Made by a program: the position numbers and the translations under genes. Shown here piece by piece: positions 1-9,337 of a stretch of DNA of 43,214 bases (the first letter of the stretch is position 1; the number at the start of each line of letters is the position of its first letter). Location of the stretch: positions 1 to 43,214 of the forward strand of contig MEWW01000017.1 in NCBI GenBank assembly GCA_001775475.1. The letters run 5' to 3'. The notes under the pieces were generated by a model, which made no database searches, was not told where the DNA came from, and saw nothing but the letters and a program-made list of their open reading frames with translations. Source of the DNA: Candidatus Adlerbacteria bacterium RIFCSPHIGHO2_12_FULL_53_18 (lineage in GTDB: Bacteria > Patescibacteriota > Minisyncoccia > Phycocordibacterales > SBAW01).

Positions 1-2
1 TC

Positions 3-86
3 TGCCAGTACTGCGTGCTATCGGCGGCTATTACCGCTCTGCTGTTTGGCGTGGCACTTTGGCATGTACGCTCTAGCGGTACCTAG
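3..86 (+). CDS. C-terminal fragment of a membrane protein, possibly vitamin K epoxide reductase (VKOR)-like
   Basis: Open frame from the window edge reads CQYCVLSAAITALLFGVALWHVRSSGT*; a CxxC at the start of a hydrophobic helix resembles the last TM of VKOR/DsbB-like proteins. Only 27 aa visible. Confidence 0.4.
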   Translation, partial: CQYCVLSAAITALLFGVALWHVRSSGT

Positions 87-837
87 GTCTTCGCATGCGT
101 TTGTAGAGCCGCCAGAGGAAGTAAAAGAAGGCGATTGCCAGCACGGGGTAGAAAATACCCGCATTGTTCAACAACCACTTGAGTGCCGAAAATAGATAGA
201 GGAGCAGTGTTGCAACTAACCCCATCACCGTGCCTGCTATGCCGCTCGTCTCGGAGCTCTCGCCCGCGACTTCTCCCTGACCCGCTTTTGTTTTTGCCCA
301 CGCTTCACCTGTCTCAAGCGCTCTTACCCCTTTTTCTCGCAGTGAGTCTATCGTTCCAAATACCGGCGCCGCGGCGCTTGCTGCCTGAGGTGAGATGCCC
401 GCAATAGTTTCTTGTATCCCTTTGGAGGACTCGACGCTTGTCGATGCCGCGGCTTCTTCTTCAGTATCCGCTTCAGGCCGCTCCTCAATCACAAAGGTTG
501 CGCTCGCACTTTCCACAACCGTGCCGTCGCCGGCAGTAAGCTCGGCTGTCACAGAGTGCGAGCCCTTCGCAGGCTGCCACGAAACGGAAGTTGCCTCCGC
601 GCCGCCGGGCGGCAGAGTGACGGCGACAGCTCCTATCCGCACATCGCCGTCTTTAAACACCACTTCGCCCGCAAATGCAGCATCGCTGTCGTTCGTTACG
701 ATGGCATGAATAAACACCGTCTCGCCCTCGGTAACGGGGCTTTTGGAGAGAAACAGAGACTCTTTGGCAAAGCCGGCTGCACCCGCAGCAAGGGGAGTAA
801 TCAACAATAAACCAAGCAAAATAGATCTAAACCACAT
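73..837 (-). CDS. Secreted/membrane-anchored protein with CARDB-like beta-sandwich domain and C-terminal TM
   Basis: 254 aa ORF with signal peptide, motif ETVFIHAIVTNDSDAAFAGEVVFKDG, C-terminal TM and basic tail. Confidence 0.75.
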   Translation of the reverse strand: MWFRSILLGLLLITPLAAGAAGFAKESLFLSKSPVTEGETVFIHAIVTNDSDAAFAGEVVFKDGDVRIGAVAVTLPPGGAEATSVSWQPAKGSHSVTAELTAGDGTVVESASATFVIEERPEADTEEEAAASTSVESSKGIQETIAGISPQAASAAAPVFGTIDSLREKGVRALETGEAWAKTKAGQGEVAGESSETSGIAGTVMGLVATLLLYLFSALKWLLNNAGIFYPVLAIAFFYFLWRLYKRMRRPRYR

Positions 838-851
838 GCTAGTATTATACT

Positions 852-1898
852 ATGGACTTTTTTTGGGAAAGGCTGAGGGGATTATTCAGAAAAATACACG
901 GTTACGTTATCCCTACCAGACACAACGCGTATCGTCCCCGCCTTCTCCATACCTCCTGGCTCATCTTCTTTTTAGCGTTGATACTTACGTCCGAGGCGGT
1001 GCTTCTTACCAACGTTTTTGCGGGGCAGTCGGCGCGAGATTACCTTGCGGCAGTGCTGCCGCTCGACATTGTCGAGCTTACCAACCTTGAGCGAGGTTTT
1101 AACAATGTAGCGACCGTCAAGGAAAACTCGCAACTCACTGCCGCCGCCGAGGCCAAGGCGCGTGACATGGCAGAAAAAAGCTACTTTGCCCATACGGGTC
1201 CCGACGGCAAAGAGCCGTGGGCGTGGATTAACGAGGCCGGCTATCGCTACGGCGCCGCGGGAGAAAATCTGGCCGTGCGCTTTAACGAGTCTGCCGACGT
1301 AGTTGAAGCATGGATGGCTTCACCGGGCCATCGTGCCAATATGGTTAAACCTACATACTCGGAGATCGGTGTTGGCGTAGCACAGGGCGTATACAAGGGC
1401 GCGCCTGCGATGTTTGTGGTGCAGTACTTTGGCAGACCCTCAGCCGCTGCCACCGCGGCGCAAACCGCTGTGGTGCCTGCAGTGGAAGAGCAGTCGCCGC
1501 AGGTGTTGGGTGCCGCGGCCGAAGCGCAGGCTAAAGAAGATGCCGTTAAACTTGTCGCGGGCGTGGGTGCGGTCCCTACCGTGCAAGCGTTTAGTATCTT
1601 GGCCGGAGCCGCCGCGTTTATGATTGTTATAGTGCTTCTTACGTTTGTAGTAAATCCGCAGGTCCAGCCGGTCGACCTCCTGCTTGGCGGCGGAGGTGTT
1701 GCTGTGGTTGCCGTGGCACTGCTTATACTCAACTTTTCGTTTGTCGGGCCGGTTATCAACACGCCGCAGGCGGCGAGTGTTATCGGTGCCACACAGCCCG
1801 GCGTTCTTGTTGGCGAGGACGGCGCGTTTACTCCTCTCGAAAATGAGGGGATAGAGGACTTGCCTCCGGCAGACACGGAGGGTACGCTAAACTCATGA
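852..1898 (+). CDS. CAP/SCP (YkwD-like) domain membrane protein
   Basis: Contains TNLERGFNNV...HTGPDGKEPWAWINEAGYRYGAAGENLA...WMASPGHRANMVKPTYSEIGVGV, typical of CAP domains; TM segments on both sides. Confidence 0.9.
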   Translation: MDFFWERLRGLFRKIHGYVIPTRHNAYRPRLLHTSWLIFFLALILTSEAVLLTNVFAGQSARDYLAAVLPLDIVELTNLERGFNNVATVKENSQLTAAAEAKARDMAEKSYFAHTGPDGKEPWAWINEAGYRYGAAGENLAVRFNESADVVEAWMASPGHRANMVKPTYSEIGVGVAQGVYKGAPAMFVVQYFGRPSAAATAAQTAVVPAVEEQSPQVLGAAAEAQAKEDAVKLVAGVGAVPTVQAFSILAGAAAFMIVIVLLTFVVNPQVQPVDLLLGGGGVAVVAVALLILNFSFVGPVINTPQAASVIGATQPGVLVGEDGAFTPLENEGIEDLPPADTEGTLNS

Positions 1899-2350
1899 GT
1901 AACAAACAATTTACGGCAGGAGTGGCGGTGGTAGCGGCGGTCGCGGTCGTACTTCTCTTTTTTGTGTTTGGCAATCCGTTTGCAGCGGTCGAGCAAGGGC
2001 TCACGGCAAATACGATAGGCAGCGTGGGGGGCCAGCTCCTCGTACAGGACGAGGTTGTTGGTACCGGAGCGGAGGCCTCGATAGGCAGCATCGTCTCAGT
2101 GCACTACACCGGCATGTTTCAGGACGGTGCGGTGTTTGACAGCTCGGAGGGCGGTCAGCCGTTCCAGTTTGTGATAGGGGCGGGGCAGGTGATACCGGGG
2201 TGGGACCAGGGCCTGCAGGGTATGAGGGTCGGCGGTACGCGGCTCCTTGTTATCCCGCCCGACCTCGCTTACGGTGCACAAGGCTACGGACCGATACCGC
2301 CAAACGCAACACTCGTATTTGAAGTTGAGTTGATTGCTATTGAAGAGTAA
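1895..2350 (+). CDS. FKBP-type peptidyl-prolyl cis-trans isomerase, N-terminally anchored
   Basis: VSVHYTGMFQDGAVFDSSEGGQPFQFVIGAGQVIPGWDQGLQGMRVGGTRLLVIPPDLAYG; ATGA overlap with the upstream gene. Confidence 0.95.
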   Translation: MSNKQFTAGVAVVAAVAVVLLFFVFGNPFAAVEQGLTANTIGSVGGQLLVQDEVVGTGAEASIGSIVSVHYTGMFQDGAVFDSSEGGQPFQFVIGAGQVIPGWDQGLQGMRVGGTRLLVIPPDLAYGAQGYGPIPPNATLVFEVELIAIEE

Positions 2351-2369
2351 CGAAGGCACACTTCGTCCG

Positions 2370-3623
2370 ATGCGTCCGATTTCGTTTGAGATAACAAAAA
2401 GTGCCGGCCCGCTCTCTAGGGCCGGTGTTTTGTACACTCCGCATGGGGCTATCGAGACGCCTGCGTTTGTGGCCGTTGCCACCAAAGCCAACGTCAAAGG
2501 AGTACCTTCAACCGCGTTTCAGGCGCTTGGCGTACAAGGGATAATTGCCAACACCTACCACCTCTACCTCTCCGGGCTCGAGGCTATTGAAAAAGCCGGC
2601 GGGGTGGGGAAGTTTATGGCTTTTAGCGGCCCCACCATGACCGACTCGGGGGGATTCCAGGTATTTTCGCTGGGAGTGGGGTTTGGCAAAAAAATATCAA
2701 AGTTCCTTCCGGAGGAGAACCCTTTTCTCCGGAGAGATGAACGGCACTCCTCCGAAAAGGGTTCTCCTCCTCCAGCAGTTTGGGATGAGGATTTGGCAAC
2801 AAGCCATGGCAAGCTCGCAATTATAGATGAAGAAGGAGTTTCCTTTACCTCTCACCTCGATGGCACCCTGCATCGCTTTACCCCCGAGCGCTCAGTTGAA
2901 ATACAACACCAGCTTGGCGCCGACATTATTTTTGCCTTCGACGAGTGCACCGCCCCCGATGCCGAGTACGACTACCAAAAAGAGGCGATGGACCGGACGC
3001 ACCGGTGGGCGGAGCGCTCTCTCAAAGCGCACCGACAGAACGTACAGAAAAACAATGAACAAGGAATCTACGGCATCGTACAAGGAGGGCGGTATGCCGA
3101 CTTGCGTGTGCAAAGTGCCAAAGAAATTGCGGGGATGGACTTTGACGGCTTTGGCATTGGTGGTTCTTTCAGCAAACAGGATATTTTAGGGATTTTAGAT
3201 AAGGTCAACAACGAACTACCAAAAGAAAAGCCGCGGCATTTGCTTGGCATCGGCGAGCCCGAAGATATTTTTATCGGCGTTGCCGCAGGCTGTGATACGT
3301 TTGACTGTGTCTTGCCAACTCGCAACGGCCGCACGGGCGGCATCTATACGCGCGGGGGTAAGATTCAAATTCCAAACGCCGAGTACAGAGAAGACTTTTT
3401 GCCGCTCGACAAAGGCTGCGGGTGTCCAGTATGCCAGACGTACACCCGCGCCTACGTTCACCACCTTTTTCGCACCAAAGAGTTGCTCGGGCCCGTGCTT
3501 GCCAGCCAGCACAACCTCTACTTTTTGACCAACCTCGCCAAACAGATTCGTAATGCGCTCCTTGACGGAACATTCGAAAAGTTTCGGGATGATTTTTTGG
3601 CAAAGTATCGGTTGACGAAGTAG
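2370..3623 (+). CDS. tgt: Queuine/archaeosine tRNA-ribosyltransferase
   Basis: TDSGGFQVFSLG, DGTLHRFTPERSVEIQHQLGADIIFAFDEC, YGIVQGG, FDGFGIGG, zinc CxCxxC region (CGCPVCQTYTRAYVHHL). The upstream ORF start 2334 is possible; ATG 2370 preferred. Confidence 0.93.
   Translation: MRPISFEITKSAGPLSRAGVLYTPHGAIETPAFVAVATKANVKGVPSTAFQALGVQGIIANTYHLYLSGLEAIEKAGGVGKFMAFSGPTMTDSGGFQVFSLGVGFGKKISKFLPEENPFLRRDERHSSEKGSPPPAVWDEDLATSHGKLAIIDEEGVSFTSHLDGTLHRFTPERSVEIQHQLGADIIFAFDECTAPDAEYDYQKEAMDRTHRWAERSLKAHRQNVQKNNEQGIYGIVQGGRYADLRVQSAKEIAGMDFDGFGIGGSFSKQDILGILDKVNNELPKEKPRHLLGIGEPEDIFIGVAAGCDTFDCVLPTRNGRTGGIYTRGGKIQIPNAEYREDFLPLDKGCGCPVCQTYTRAYVHHLFRTKELLGPVLASQHNLYFLTNLAKQIRNALLDGTFEKFRDDFLAKYRLTK
2711..2770 (+). 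repeat. Palindromic element translated in frame within tgt
   Basis: GGAGGAGAACCCTTTTCTCCGGAG - AGATGAACGGCA - CTCCTCCGAAAAGGGTTCTCCTCC; outer 16-bp arm is perfect. Encodes an extra loop compared with typical TGT. Confidence 0.85.
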
Positions 3624-3748
3624 GGTATGAGGCTATAGTGAAGAAGTTGGCTGATCTTTGATTCGGTTTTTCCTCCCTCCGGGTTGGAGGTTAGCCGACT
3701 GTTCCCCTCTGGAAGGTGTTTGCCGTTCAGGTTGTTGACGCGGCAAGA

Positions 3749-3799
3749 ACTGCCGGGTTTCACTTCGCGCGTTGCGATTTGGACCCGGCAACTTTTTTT
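3749..3799 (+). terminator. Probable intrinsic terminator downstream of tgt
   Basis: TGCCGGGT...ACCCGGCA followed by CTTTTTTT. Confidence 0.6.
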
Positions 3800-3819
3800 A
3801 AATCTGCTAAAGTAACCGG

Positions 3820-5844
3820 GTGGCCGATTTTAAAATCAAATCAAAGTACAAGCCCGCCGGCGACCAACCGAAGGCTATTTCAGCTTTAGTTAAGGGTCTT
3901 AAGGCGGGGGAGCGCCACCAAACCCTGCTCGGCGTCACCGGCTCCGGTAAGACCTTTACCGTTGCCAATGTTATAGAGGCGCTGCAGCGGCCGACCCTGG
4001 TTATCGCCCACAACAAAACGCTTGCGGCGCAGCTGGCGCAGGAGTATCGCGAGTTTTTCCCCGATGCGGCGGTGCACTACTTTGTCTCCTACTACGACTA
4101 CTACCAACCAGAAGCCTATATTCCGCACAGCGATACCTATGTTGAAAAAGAAGCGCAGATAAACGAAGAAATTGAGCGCCTGCGCCATGCCTCTACCCAA
4201 GCGCTCTTAACGCGTAAGGATGTGATTGTAGTCGCGTCGGTCTCGTGCATCTACGGCCTCGGCAACCCGGCAGAGTATGCTAAGTACCTGGTTGAGCTTA
4301 AGGTAGGGCAGAAGAAAAACCGCGCCGAGCTTATCCGCGAGCTTATCCATTTGTATTTTACGCGCACGACTGCCGATCTAACGCCGGGCGAGTTTAGAGC
4401 GCTCGGCAACTCGGTCGAAATACAGCCCGCCGGCGAGCGTGTGATCTACCGGATTGAGTTTGAAGGAGAAACAATTGCGAAAATCAGGATTATAGATGCG
4501 ATTACGCGGGTGGAGCGGGAGGAGAAGCAGTCGCTCACCCTATTCCCCGGCAAACACTACGTGACGCCGGAAGACGAAACGAAGCGCGCGATGGGGGAGA
4601 TTAAGCACGAACTTAAAGAGCAGTTGCTGAAGTTTGAACGGCAGGGCAAGGTGCTGGAGGCCGAGCGGCTCAAGCGTCGCACCAACCACGACCTGGCACT
4701 TATACGCGAGCTTGGCTACTGCAACGGGATAGAAAACTACTCAAGACACTTCGACGGTAGAGCGCCCGGCGAGCCCGCGTATTCGCTTTTAGACTACTTC
4801 CCGAAAGACTTTTTGACTATCATAGACGAGAGCCACGTCACCGTGCCGCAGATAGGCGGTATGTATGCTGGCGACCGCGCGCGCAAGGAAAATCTGATTG
4901 AGTACGGCTTCCGCCTGCCTTCTGCGGTCGACAATCGGCCGCTCATGTTCGAAGAGTTTGAAAAAAAAGTCGGGCAGGTTATATACACTTCTGCGACTCC
5001 GGGGCCTTATGAACGCGAAAAATCGGGCAAGCATATCGTCGAGCAGATTATCCGCCCGACCGGCCTGGTTGACCCACAAATAGATGTACGGCCTGTCATA
5101 GGCAAAGACGGCGTGAAAAGCCAGGTCGAAGACGTACTTGAGGAAGCGACAAGTACCATAGACCGTGGCGCGCGAGTGCTTATTACGACCCTCACCAAAA
5201 AAATGGCCGAAGACTTATCAGAGTTTCTTAAAGACCGGGGCTACAAAGCAGCCTATCTCCACAGCGACATTGAGACCCTGGAGCGGATTACAACTTTAAC
5301 CGACCTGCGTAAGGGTACGTACGACGTGTTGGTGGGCGTTAACCTCCTGCGAGAGGGGCTGGACTTGCCGGAGGTGGAGCTGGTGGCGATTTTAGACGCC
5401 GACAAAGAGGGCTTTTTGCGCAGCGAGGTGTCCCTGATACAAACTATTGGCCGCGCGGCGCGCAACGTGGCGGGGCGAGTCATCCTTTATGCCGACCAGG
5501 AAACGCCCTCGCTTAAAAAGGCGGTCGGGGAGACCAACCGACGCCGCGCGGTGCAGGTTGCCTACAACAAAGAGCACGGCATCACGCCACAAACTATAAA
5601 GAAGAACATCAAAGACATTACCGAAGAGCTCCGGAGCGAACACGGCAAGGCGGTGCAAGAGATGATTACGATTGAGCAGAAGCTCTACAAAGAAAACCCG
5701 CGCAAATTCTTGAGCGAAAAACGCACCCAGATGGCCGAGGCGGTCAAAAACCTCGACTTCGAAACTGCAGCTTTAATCCGTGATGAAATTTATGCTCTGA
5801 CGGGAAGGGAAAAGAAGAAAACCGCTAGTAGACGCGCTAAATAA
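3820..5844 (+). CDS. uvrB: UvrABC system protein B
   Basis: 674 aa, GTG start; LLGVTGSGKTFTVANVI, YYDYYQPEAYIP, IDESHVT, TSATPGPYE, GVNLLREGLDLPEV; C-terminal UVR motif. Confidence 0.98.
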   Translation: MADFKIKSKYKPAGDQPKAISALVKGLKAGERHQTLLGVTGSGKTFTVANVIEALQRPTLVIAHNKTLAAQLAQEYREFFPDAAVHYFVSYYDYYQPEAYIPHSDTYVEKEAQINEEIERLRHASTQALLTRKDVIVVASVSCIYGLGNPAEYAKYLVELKVGQKKNRAELIRELIHLYFTRTTADLTPGEFRALGNSVEIQPAGERVIYRIEFEGETIAKIRIIDAITRVEREEKQSLTLFPGKHYVTPEDETKRAMGEIKHELKEQLLKFERQGKVLEAERLKRRTNHDLALIRELGYCNGIENYSRHFDGRAPGEPAYSLLDYFPKDFLTIIDESHVTVPQIGGMYAGDRARKENLIEYGFRLPSAVDNRPLMFEEFEKKVGQVIYTSATPGPYEREKSGKHIVEQIIRPTGLVDPQIDVRPVIGKDGVKSQVEDVLEEATSTIDRGARVLITTLTKKMAEDLSEFLKDRGYKAAYLHSDIETLERITTLTDLRKGTYDVLVGVNLLREGLDLPEVELVAILDADKEGFLRSEVSLIQTIGRAARNVAGRVILYADQETPSLKKAVGETNRRRAVQVAYNKEHGITPQTIKKNIKDITEELRSEHGKAVQEMITIEQKLYKENPRKFLSEKRTQMAEAVKNLDFETAALIRDEIYALTGREKKKTASRRAK

Positions 5845-5874
5845 TTTTAGCTACTCTACATTTTTGGCTAATGG

Positions 5875-5909
5875 CTCCGGGCGGCGCGGCAGCTGCCCGG
5901 AGATTTTTT
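5875..5909 (+). terminator. Intrinsic terminator after uvrB
   Basis: CTCCGGGC...GCCCGGAG followed by ATTTTTTA. Confidence 0.85.
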
Positions 5910-5952
5910 ATGCTATTATTAGATAAACAAATCAATACATTTTTTAGGGACT

Positions 5953-6393
5953 ATGATACCAAAAAAAATCGTAGCAGTGTCAGGAGGTTTTGATCCTATA
6001 CATATTGGGCACGTACGCATGCTTGAAGAGGCCAAAAAGCTCGGCGACGAGCTTGTGGTTATACTCAACAACGACCACTGGCTTGTAAACAAAAAGGGTT
6101 TTGCGTTTATGCCGGAGCATGAGCGCAAGGAGGTGATAGAGGCAATTAAACATGTCGATCGCGTTATAATTTCTGACCATACGCTCGGCGATGAAGACCG
6201 CAGCGTTTGCCGTATCTTGCGCGACCTTAGACCCCATATTTTTGCAAACGGAGGCGACCGCAAACCAGATGGCGACCCGGTGCCTGAGGTAATGCTTTGT
6301 GAAGAACTTGGCATTGAGATGATTTATAACGTAGGTCGCGACGGCAAGGTGCAGTCGAGCTCGTGGCTCACCGAGCGCGTGAAGAAAAAGTAG
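5953..6393 (+). CDS. Cytidylyltransferase-family nucleotidyltransferase (RfaE-C/GCT-like)
   Basis: VSGGFDPIHIGHVRMLEEAKKLGD..LNND..K (HxGH); FANGGDR; SSSWL. Confidence 0.9.
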   Translation: MIPKKIVAVSGGFDPIHIGHVRMLEEAKKLGDELVVILNNDHWLVNKKGFAFMPEHERKEVIEAIKHVDRVIISDHTLGDEDRSVCRILRDLRPHIFANGGDRKPDGDPVPEVMLCEELGIEMIYNVGRDGKVQSSSWLTERVKKK

Positions 6394-6461
6394 TTTTGTG
6401 CTATATTTAAGTTGTGTATAGGTACCCCCCAGAGCAGCTGCGGGGGATTTATCGCGTATAT

Positions 6462-9041
6462 ATGCAAGACTCGATCAACATCAAAGGGGCTAAGACCCAC
6501 AATTTAAAAAACATCTCGTTGACGATACCTCGCAATAAGATGGTCATTTTTACGGGGCTTTCCGGCAGCGGCAAGTCTTCTTTGGCGTTCGACACCATTT
6601 TTGCCGAGGGCCAGCGCCGCTACGTCGAGAGCCTTTCTGCCTATGCCCGCCAGTTCCTCCGCCAGATGCAGAAGCCCGATGTCGAGGAGATTACCGGCCT
6701 CTCTCCGGCGATTTCTATCGATCAAAAAAGCCGCTCCAACAACCCGCGCTCAACCGTGGCGACCATTACAGAGATTTACGACTATCTGCGCGTCTTGTAT
6801 GCCCGTGTGGGCAAGCCGCACTGTCCGGTGTGCGGCCGCGAAATAAAAAAGCACTCAAACGAAGAGATTATCCAAAGCGTTATCCAAAGCGTTACAAAAA
6901 ATGCGCCCAAAAAGACCAAGAAAGTAATGGGAGTTGAAATTAATGAGGACACCGTGCGCATTTTTGCGCCGGTTGTCGTGGGCCGCAAAGGCGAGTACTA
7001 CCAGCTCTTATACGACTTGCTGGGCAAGGGGTTTGAGAAGGCCAAGATCGACGGCGAGATTAAAAGCTTGCGTGAGCGGGTTACACTCTCTAAGTATAAA
7101 AAGCACGACATTGATGCCCTAGTAGACGAAATTTTGGTAACCGACTTCGCAAAGCAGAAACAAGCCGCACTCGAGCGCCTCTCTGAGGCGGTAGAGCGCG
7201 CTCTCCACGAGAGCGACGGGTTGGTAAAGATAGAGGACACACAGGGCTCGCGGCTTATATCGGCCAAGTTTATGTGCCCGTATGACGGGTTTTCTTTCCC
7301 CGAAGTGGAGCCGCGGCTTTTCTCCTTTAACTCACCCTACGGCGCTTGCCCCGAGTGCAACGGCCTCGGCACCAAGCACTTTATGGGCTCGGAGCCGTGC
7401 CCCGTATGCAAGGGCGCGAGGCTCCGCCCGGAGGCGCTCAATGTCTGGCTAGGAGAAAAAATAAACATTGTAGACGTCTCTTCGCTTTCTATAAAAGACG
7501 CCTACGACTTTTTTGACAAACTAAAACTTTCCAAAAAAGATCAGGAGATTTCGAAGTCCGTAATCAGGGAAATCACCTCGCGGCTAAGGTTTATGCTCAA
7601 CGTGGGGCTCGACTACCTCACCCTCGACCGTCGCGCCAACACGCTCTCCGGCGGCGAAGCGCAGCGCATAAGGCTCGCCAGCCAGCTCGGGAGTGGCCTC
7701 GTGGGTGCGCTCTACGTCTTGGACGAGCCGACCATCGGCCTCCATCAACGCGACAACGAGCGGCTGATTAAAACCCTTCTCAACCTGCGCGACCTTGGCA
7801 ACACCATTTTAGTCGTCGAGCACGACGAGGACACTATTTACTCGGGCGACTACCTGGTGGACATCGGTCCGGGCGCCGGTATCCACGGCGGCGAGATAGT
7901 CGTTGCGGGCGAGCTCGACAAGCTCTTAACCGCTAAAAAAAACGATAGCGGCTCTGTTACACTCGCGTACCTGCGCGGAGAGAAGGCAATAGCGGTGCCT
8001 GAAGAGCGTCGCGAGAAAGACAAAGGGTTTTTAAAAATTGCTGGTGGCAAGGCGTACAATATCGAAAATTTGAACTGCGAAGTGCCGCTTGGACGTACGG
8101 TTGCCGTAACCGGTGTCTCGGGCTCGGGGAAGTCGACGTTTCTCTACGATATCTTGTACGAAAACCTGCGTGCCCGTTTTGACAAGCGTTACCGCACCAA
8201 CAAGGTTTACAATGCGGCGCGCTTTGAGGGCACGGAGCACCTTTCGCGCGCGATTTTGATTGACCAAAGCCCTATCGGCCGCACGCCTCGTAGCAACCCG
8301 GCAACCTATACCGGTGCCTTTACCTTTGTACGAGACCTTTTTGCCGAAACCGCCGAGGCGCGGGCGCGCGGATGGAAGTCTAACCGCTTTTCCTTTAACG
8401 TGCCGCAGGCACGCGGAGGTGGGCGTTGTGAGGCGTGCGAGGGCAACGGTGTTATCGCGGTTGAGATGTCCTTTTTGCCCACGGTCTACGTTACCTGTGA
8501 CCTCTGCAACGGGAAGCGTTTTATGAAAGAAACCCTGGAAGTGAAGTACAAGAAGAAAAACATTTATGATATTTTGGAGATGTCTATCGAGGAGGCAATT
8601 GCGTTCTTTCAGGACATACCTGCGATTTATGACCGGCTCCGCACGCTCGAAGAGGTGGGGCTGGGCTACTTGAAGCTCGGGCAAAGCGCCACGACCCTTT
8701 CCGGCGGCGAAGCACAGCGGGTGAAAATCTCTTCCGAGCTCTACAAGCCGCACCTGCAAAAAACTATTTATCTTCTTGATGAGCCGACGGTTGGTCTGCA
8801 CTACGAAGACGTGCAAAAGTTGATAGACATCCTGAATCGCCTGGTCAATGCCGGCAACTCTGTCGTGCTTATCGAGCACAACATGGACATTATTAAAAAC
8901 GCCGACTGGCTCCTCGACTTCGGCCCCGAGGGTGGGGTAGGGGGTGGCAAGCTCGTTGCTAAGGGGACGCCGGAAATGATAGCAAACAGCAAACACTCAC
9001 ATACAGGAAAATATTTGAAGCGGGTGTTAGGAGGAAAATAG
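6462..9041 (+). CDS. uvrA: UvrABC system protein A
   Basis: GLSGSGKSSLAFDTIFAEGQRRYVESLSAYARQFL, CPVCGREI zinc finger, LSGGEAQRIRLASQ and LSGGEAQRVKISSE. ORF is open from 6414; ATG 6462 preferred. Confidence 0.97.
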   Translation: MQDSINIKGAKTHNLKNISLTIPRNKMVIFTGLSGSGKSSLAFDTIFAEGQRRYVESLSAYARQFLRQMQKPDVEEITGLSPAISIDQKSRSNNPRSTVATITEIYDYLRVLYARVGKPHCPVCGREIKKHSNEEIIQSVIQSVTKNAPKKTKKVMGVEINEDTVRIFAPVVVGRKGEYYQLLYDLLGKGFEKAKIDGEIKSLRERVTLSKYKKHDIDALVDEILVTDFAKQKQAALERLSEAVERALHESDGLVKIEDTQGSRLISAKFMCPYDGFSFPEVEPRLFSFNSPYGACPECNGLGTKHFMGSEPCPVCKGARLRPEALNVWLGEKINIVDVSSLSIKDAYDFFDKLKLSKKDQEISKSVIREITSRLRFMLNVGLDYLTLDRRANTLSGGEAQRIRLASQLGSGLVGALYVLDEPTIGLHQRDNERLIKTLLNLRDLGNTILVVEHDEDTIYSGDYLVDIGPGAGIHGGEIVVAGELDKLLTAKKNDSGSVTLAYLRGEKAIAVPEERREKDKGFLKIAGGKAYNIENLNCEVPLGRTVAVTGVSGSGKSTFLYDILYENLRARFDKRYRTNKVYNAARFEGTEHLSRAILIDQSPIGRTPRSNPATYTGAFTFVRDLFAETAEARARGWKSNRFSFNVPQARGGGRCEACEGNGVIAVEMSFLPTVYVTCDLCNGKRFMKETLEVKYKKKNIYDILEMSIEEAIAFFQDIPAIYDRLRTLEEVGLGYLKLGQSATTLSGGEAQRVKISSELYKPHLQKTIYLLDEPTVGLHYEDVQKLIDILNRLVNAGNSVVLIEHNMDIIKNADWLLDFGPEGGVGGGKLVAKGTPEMIANSKHSHTGKYLKRVLGGK

Positions 9042-9043
9042 AA

Positions 9044-9067
9044 AAGAGCCGGCGGATTCCGGCTCTT
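9044..9067. terminator. Hairpin between uvrA and the convergent small ORF
   Basis: AAGAGCCGG-cggatt-CCGGCTCTT with an A-rich left flank (T-rich on the minus strand). Confidence 0.6.
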
Positions 9068-9084
9068 CGTTCTGCATGAGCAGT

Positions 9085-9270
9085 TCAGGCATGCAATTCA
9101 GAATCTCCCTGTTCCTGCGCCTGAAGTGCTTTTTTTGCCTTCCGCCATATTCGTGCGGGCTTCTTCTCCCGCAGAAGTTCTTGGCGGCGCTTCCGAATCA
9201 TTGCTGAGGTCGGCTCTCGCCCAAAAGGTTGGCGAAAAGCAATCTCTGCGACATCTTTTTTGATGCTCAT
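9085..9270 (-). CDS. Small hypothetical protein
   Basis: MSIKKDVAEIAFRQPFGREPTSAMIRKRRQELLREKKPARIWRKAKKALQAQEQGDSELHA; GGGAG ribosome-binding site before ATG 9270 (ORF open to 9315). Confidence 0.55.
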   Translation of the reverse strand: MSIKKDVAEIAFRQPFGREPTSAMIRKRRQELLREKKPARIWRKAKKALQAQEQGDSELHA

Positions 9271-9337
9271 GACATGTGCTCCCGTTATGGTGAAGTGAAG
9301 ACCAAATTCATACACAAAGTATCACTCTTATGGTACA

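Noticed and set aside
1247-1996. Minus-strand 249-aa ORF opposite the CAP and FKBP genes
   Set aside because: Ser/Thr/Ala/Pro-rich shadow ORF; the sense strand encodes recognisable domains.
8031-8996. Minus-strand 321-aa ORF inside uvrA
   Set aside because: Antisense shadow of a strongly conserved uvrA coding frame.
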